Of a stretch of DNA of 64,000 nucleotides, positions 60,872 through 64,000 are shown one piece after another. Positions within the stretch are counted from its first letter, which is position 1, and each line of letters begins with the position of its first letter. The translations under genes and the position numbers were made by a program. Below the pieces are notes generated by a model. It was not told where the DNA came from and ran no database searches. It saw nothing but the letters and a program-made list of their open reading frames with translations. Origin of the DNA: Symsagittifera roscoffensis (taxonomy: Eukaryota > Xenacoelomorpha > Acoela > Convolutidae); contig NC_087063.1 in assembly GCF_963678635.1 (NCBI RefSeq), positions 39,756,759-39,820,758 on the forward strand. Reading direction: 5' to 3'.

Positions 60872-61592
60872 AACTTCGGCACTGTCTAACGCCCCCATTT
60901 TTATATTCGGTCAATATTAAGTTAAGCCCTTGGAAATGTTCACTTTCTTTGAGATATTCACGATTTGTTTCCAAATTTTGGAATACTGAAATCTGATTGG
61001 CTGATTTGCATTTTTGCCCATTCGGTCCATTCACTAGCTTTTTGATGCATTTAAATTCAACTTCAGTGCCCTTTAAAACAAGTTCAGTTAGTTACTCAAC
61101 CACAGTTATTCACTGAACACAATTAAGACTGATTAGTGGCGGCTAAATGTGATGAGTTTTTGTCACAGTTAGGCTTATTCTGCCCTTGGGCCGTTCTTTT
61201 TTTAGACTGCCCTCCGTTAATTATTTTTGCAGCCAATAACACTGGTCGAGCTTTGTTGATTATCAATAATGCGTTCTTTTTTGCTTTAGTCGATTTTGTA
61301 TATGGCCGAGCTTCGAGCAATGTGAGATCAAGGGTAAGGTGTCAAGTTCAATTTTGTGTGGTCCAGAATTAGCTTTGCAGTTTTTTTTAAATATTTTTTG
61401 TTCCAACTTTTGAAGGAAGTGCTGAATTTTTATGCTGATGGTGGTTTTTTTTCAACCAAATTTTGACTTTTTAATTAAATTTTTGACGGAGCTTTTGAGG
61501 ATCCGGAAGATTTTACTGTCTGAAGCTTAAAGAAAATTTTTACTTTGGCTAACTGCGAAAAGTTAATGCTCGATATTTTTGTGCTAACAACG
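60872..61592. other. Intergenic, no supported gene
   Basis: A 78-codon plus frame at 61136-61372 is hydrophobic and overlaps a basic minus frame at 61123-61320; neither has a start context, neighbour or motif that supports it. Confidence 0.4.
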
Positions 61593-62207
61593 CGAAACAA
61601 AACAACCCCACAGCAATTTAACCCCCTTTTGATGACCATAAATTGTTTCAAATTAACTCCTCTTATTAGGTCCTTTTACACTGATAGTTGTGTTCCAATA
61701 ATGTGTACTAATTGAGGCCAGAGAAACCATTCATAATTCGCAATCATGCATTTGTCGCTCAAAAACAATTGTATTTTGATTAGCTTAGGAAGTACTTCCT
61801 CATTCACGCGCTGAAAACAGAGATAACCTACATGGTGCTAACTGAAGGCAACAAAAGACGTCTGTGAAACTTATAGAAAAATAATCATACTGCCTATTTC
61901 TTTAGCCATTGTTATACCACTTTATCAGATATAACGTCTTTTCTTTTTTCTTTATCATCCAAAAACAAACAAAAACTAGTGGGTCACAAGTATCATCCAA
62001 AGTGTAAAAAGAAGACAACGACAAATTGGAACAGCTCGAAATACCAAACTCATAAAAGCCGCGTTACAGCAATTACGGATGGAGAAAATCTTATTGAAAC
62101 GAGGGGTGAACATAATCAAGATATTTTCTTGGGCAAACCGGATGCTCGACTAGTTTTGAAAAACATTTGGGATCTGCGCGATAGTAATACCTCAACCTTG
62201 GCAGACT
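61593..62207 (+). repeat. Second, partial copy of the MULE 5' part
   Basis: Collinear with 55464-56077 over about 615 bp with few differences, including the AACCCC-rich terminus and the FLYWCH-like fragment (from about 61980: GHKYHPKCKKKTTTNWNSSK ... ETRGEHNQD). It stops near GGCAGACTTATG at 62207, before the catalytic core. Confidence 0.85.
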
Positions 62208-62574
62208 TATGAACAAAAATTTCGGTGTAAAATAGGGAATTCATCAAACAGAATTAAAACTTGGGATGAGACTATTTGAAATCCAAAGTGGATTAGTTGA
62301 AAAAAATGCATTTTTTAAGACTTCCTGAGCCTGAAAAAAAATTAATATTAGGCCATAAATGCAAACAGTTAGCTCAGGAATGGAGTCAGAAAGACAACAC
62401 TTGATTTCTTCAAATGATAAGGCTGCGCGTTTATGCAACTGAAAGCACAAAATTTTTCGAACAAACAAAAATTTTATCCGTAAAGTGCACTCGTAACATC
62501 CAGAACTTCGTTCTGATACACGAGCAGTCTTTGTAAAGCATAATGAACAAAGCATAGGCAATTGTAACGTTTTA

Positions 62575-62790
62575 ATGAACAAAGCATAGGCTTTTAAGGC
62601 CTATGGAGCAGTAAAAACATGAAAAATTAAATGTAAAAAAAAAATCTTTTTCAACTTGAGTTTTTGTAAAAACCTCCCCCCACGCCATATTAAAAACAAA
62701 GCGTTATCTTTTGCTCCTATTAACAAACCAATTGTGGTATATAAGCTTCCTTGAATCAATTTGGAACCATTTCTAAGAGGGATTAGTGTT
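62575..62790. repeat. 540 bp repeat family, partial copy
   Basis: Shares TTTTAAGGCCTATGGAGCAG, CCCCCCACGCCATATTAAA and ATAAGCTTCCTTGAATCAATTTGGAAC-type blocks with the two longer copies, with a degenerate end near 62790. Confidence 0.6.
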
Positions 62791-62852
62791 TTTGTTTAAA
62801 AAAAAAGACAACTAAACGATGTAAAACTGCAAAATTGAGAAATAATAATAAA

Positions 62853-63388
62853 TGAAACAAGACTGCTCGTATCAGGGCGAAGCCCTGAATGTCCCGACTG
62901 CCATTTAAGGTTTATGGAGCAGTAATAACGTTAAAAATTAAATGAAATAAAATTAAATGAAGTTTTTTTTCTAAAGTTTGAAGTTTTTCAAATGAAAATC
63001 AACCCCCATACGCCATATAAAGTACAAAGGGATAGTTGTCACTCCTTATAACAAATAAATTATGGCAAATAAGCTTCTTTCAACCATATTGGAACGATTT
63101 CTAAGACGGATCAACTCTCCGCTTACCCGTTAATAGCGCGAACTATATCGCACGTTAATTGTGGCAAATTGGCCTAAATGGCAATCTTTAAAACCCATAA
63201 CTTAACGAAAAATGATCACAGGAGAAATAGGTTTTCAAATTTAAGCTCAGGACAACAATACGCTTTGAATGATATTTAAAAAATCCCGTCAAAAATTGCT
63301 AGTTGAACAGTCGAAATTTGTCTGCAGAAAAAAATACCCTCACCGAGCACGAATAATCCGTTACTTTCGTTACAAAAGTCGGAACAAT
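62853..63388. repeat. ~540 bp dispersed repeat, copy 2
   Basis: Starts AACAAGACTGCTCGTATCAG and ends GTCGGAACAATAA. Collinear with 52766-53310, about 80-90 percent alike by eye. It keeps the first hairpin (CAGGGCGAAGCCCTG); the terminal hairpin is altered. Confidence 0.75.
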
Positions 63389-63660
63389 AATCTGAGCTTG
63401 TGCTCAAATCTGATTAGCTAATTCAGGCTGAATAAGTTAGCATACCAATAATTTTTTGTCTACTTTTTGCTTAATTCGGTTTATGATTATTATCGACATT
63501 TTTTGTATGGCTGTAACAACGTTTTGTAAGGTATACTACATAGCCCACCCTGTGTTGAATTTTTTTTTTCATTTTTAAATTCCAAAGATTAATGTATACC
63601 TCGGATAGTCGAAAATTAATTCGTTCCTGGATAGCCCAAAAAAAATTTTGTTCCCGCATA

Positions 63661-63779
63661 TCCGATTTTGGATCTTGTTAACTATCCCCCTATGGTACAT
63701 TGTAACGAATATCACCCCCCTTAAAGAAAAATTAACTATTAAGAATAAAGGGGGGATAGTTATTCAGATCCTCGATTTT
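63661..63779. repeat. Small foldback MITE (~119 bp)
   Basis: Left GATTTTGGATCTTGTTAACT-ATCCCCC and right GGGGGGATAGTTATTCAGATCC are inverted repeats of about 28 bp. The same terminus (ATAGTTAACAAGATCCGAC) occurs at 53320-53340, next to the 540 bp repeat. Confidence 0.65.
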
Positions 63780-64000
63780 TTTTCAGTCATTTTATTGTGT
63801 TTCCCTTTCTTAAGTGTTGTGTTGTTATTTGGCCATTTATTGGATAGCCTGGGCAAAAAATGCTCCCGCCCGCATTTAAGAAAACAAATCGATTATAGTG
63901 GATTTTTGTGGTCTAAACTGTTGAATATATAATCGATTCCCATGTGACGTTTAGACAACAAAATTGGACTAAAAAAGGATTTAATTCGATTTTTTCTCAC
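63780..64000. other. AT-rich end of window
   Basis: A 45 bp stretch at 63841-63885 (TGGATAGCC...TCCCGC) echoes 63629-63670, so the MITE may sit inside a duplicated flank. No gene. Confidence 0.35.

Noticed and set aside
60545..61034. Frames spanning the N run
   Set aside because: They consist mostly of unknown bases.

Overview
This window looks like AT-rich, repeat-dense DNA from an invertebrate animal genome; the phylum cannot be fixed from the sequence. The evidence is eukaryotic LTR retrotransposons (Ty3/gypsy and BEL/Pao), a FLYWCH-type Mutator-like (MULE) relic, several foldback/MITE families, spliceosomal intron signals (a consensus donor, a TACTAAC branch site) and almost no host coding sequence. 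A 200-base run of N at 60672-60871 marks an assembly gap.

Layout. (1) 141-19059 is an 18.9 kb, apparently intact, retrovirus-like Ty3/gypsy element. Its two 408 bp LTRs look identical and it sits inside an older foldback element. It carries a ~1.2 kb structured leader, a basic 155-aa ORF, gag, pro-pol in the same frame as gag behind one UAA, two tiny hydrophobic ORFs, an ATG-less 377-codon frame, an envelope-like glycoprotein gene, a ~560-aa ORF of unknown family, and a 1.6 kb 3' region with a consensus intron. (2) 19.1-22.1 kb holds hAT-like MITEs and a diverged solo LTR related to element 1. (3) 22097-31378 on the minus strand is a young, intact BEL/Pao element: 2224-aa polyprotein, 513 bp LTRs that look identical, 5 bp target duplication. 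Its 5' UTR has three copies of a hairpin whose stems carry compensatory changes, and a 34 bp tandem array that repeats half of the primer site. (4) 31.4-34.1 kb holds a MITE, palindromes, a tRNA-like sequence and G-rich tracts. (5) 34083-40004 is an old decayed Ty3/gypsy element with diverged LTRs and a GTGGG target duplication; its gag start codon straddles the LTR/primer-site boundary. (6) 40572-41920 minus is the best host gene candidate, a two-exon secreted protein with TATA box and polyA signal. (7) 45.0-47.9 kb is a decayed BEL relative. (8) 48-55 kb is mostly unannotatable, with repeats and a pre-miRNA-like foldback. (9) 55370-58037 is a MULE relic with long inverted termini and FLYWCH/transposase fragments; a second partial copy lies at 61593-62207. 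(10) 62.2-64 kb is more of the same repeat families.

How it fits together. Elements 1 and 3 look recently mobilised and possibly competent; everything else mobile is decayed. The most unusual object is element 1. Its size, env, multiple accessory frames, stop-codon Gag/Pol junction, overlapping starts (ATGA and others), splice signals and repeated RNA structures suggest complex retrovirus-like expression in a Ty3/gypsy lineage. All family calls come from reading motifs by eye, without database searches.
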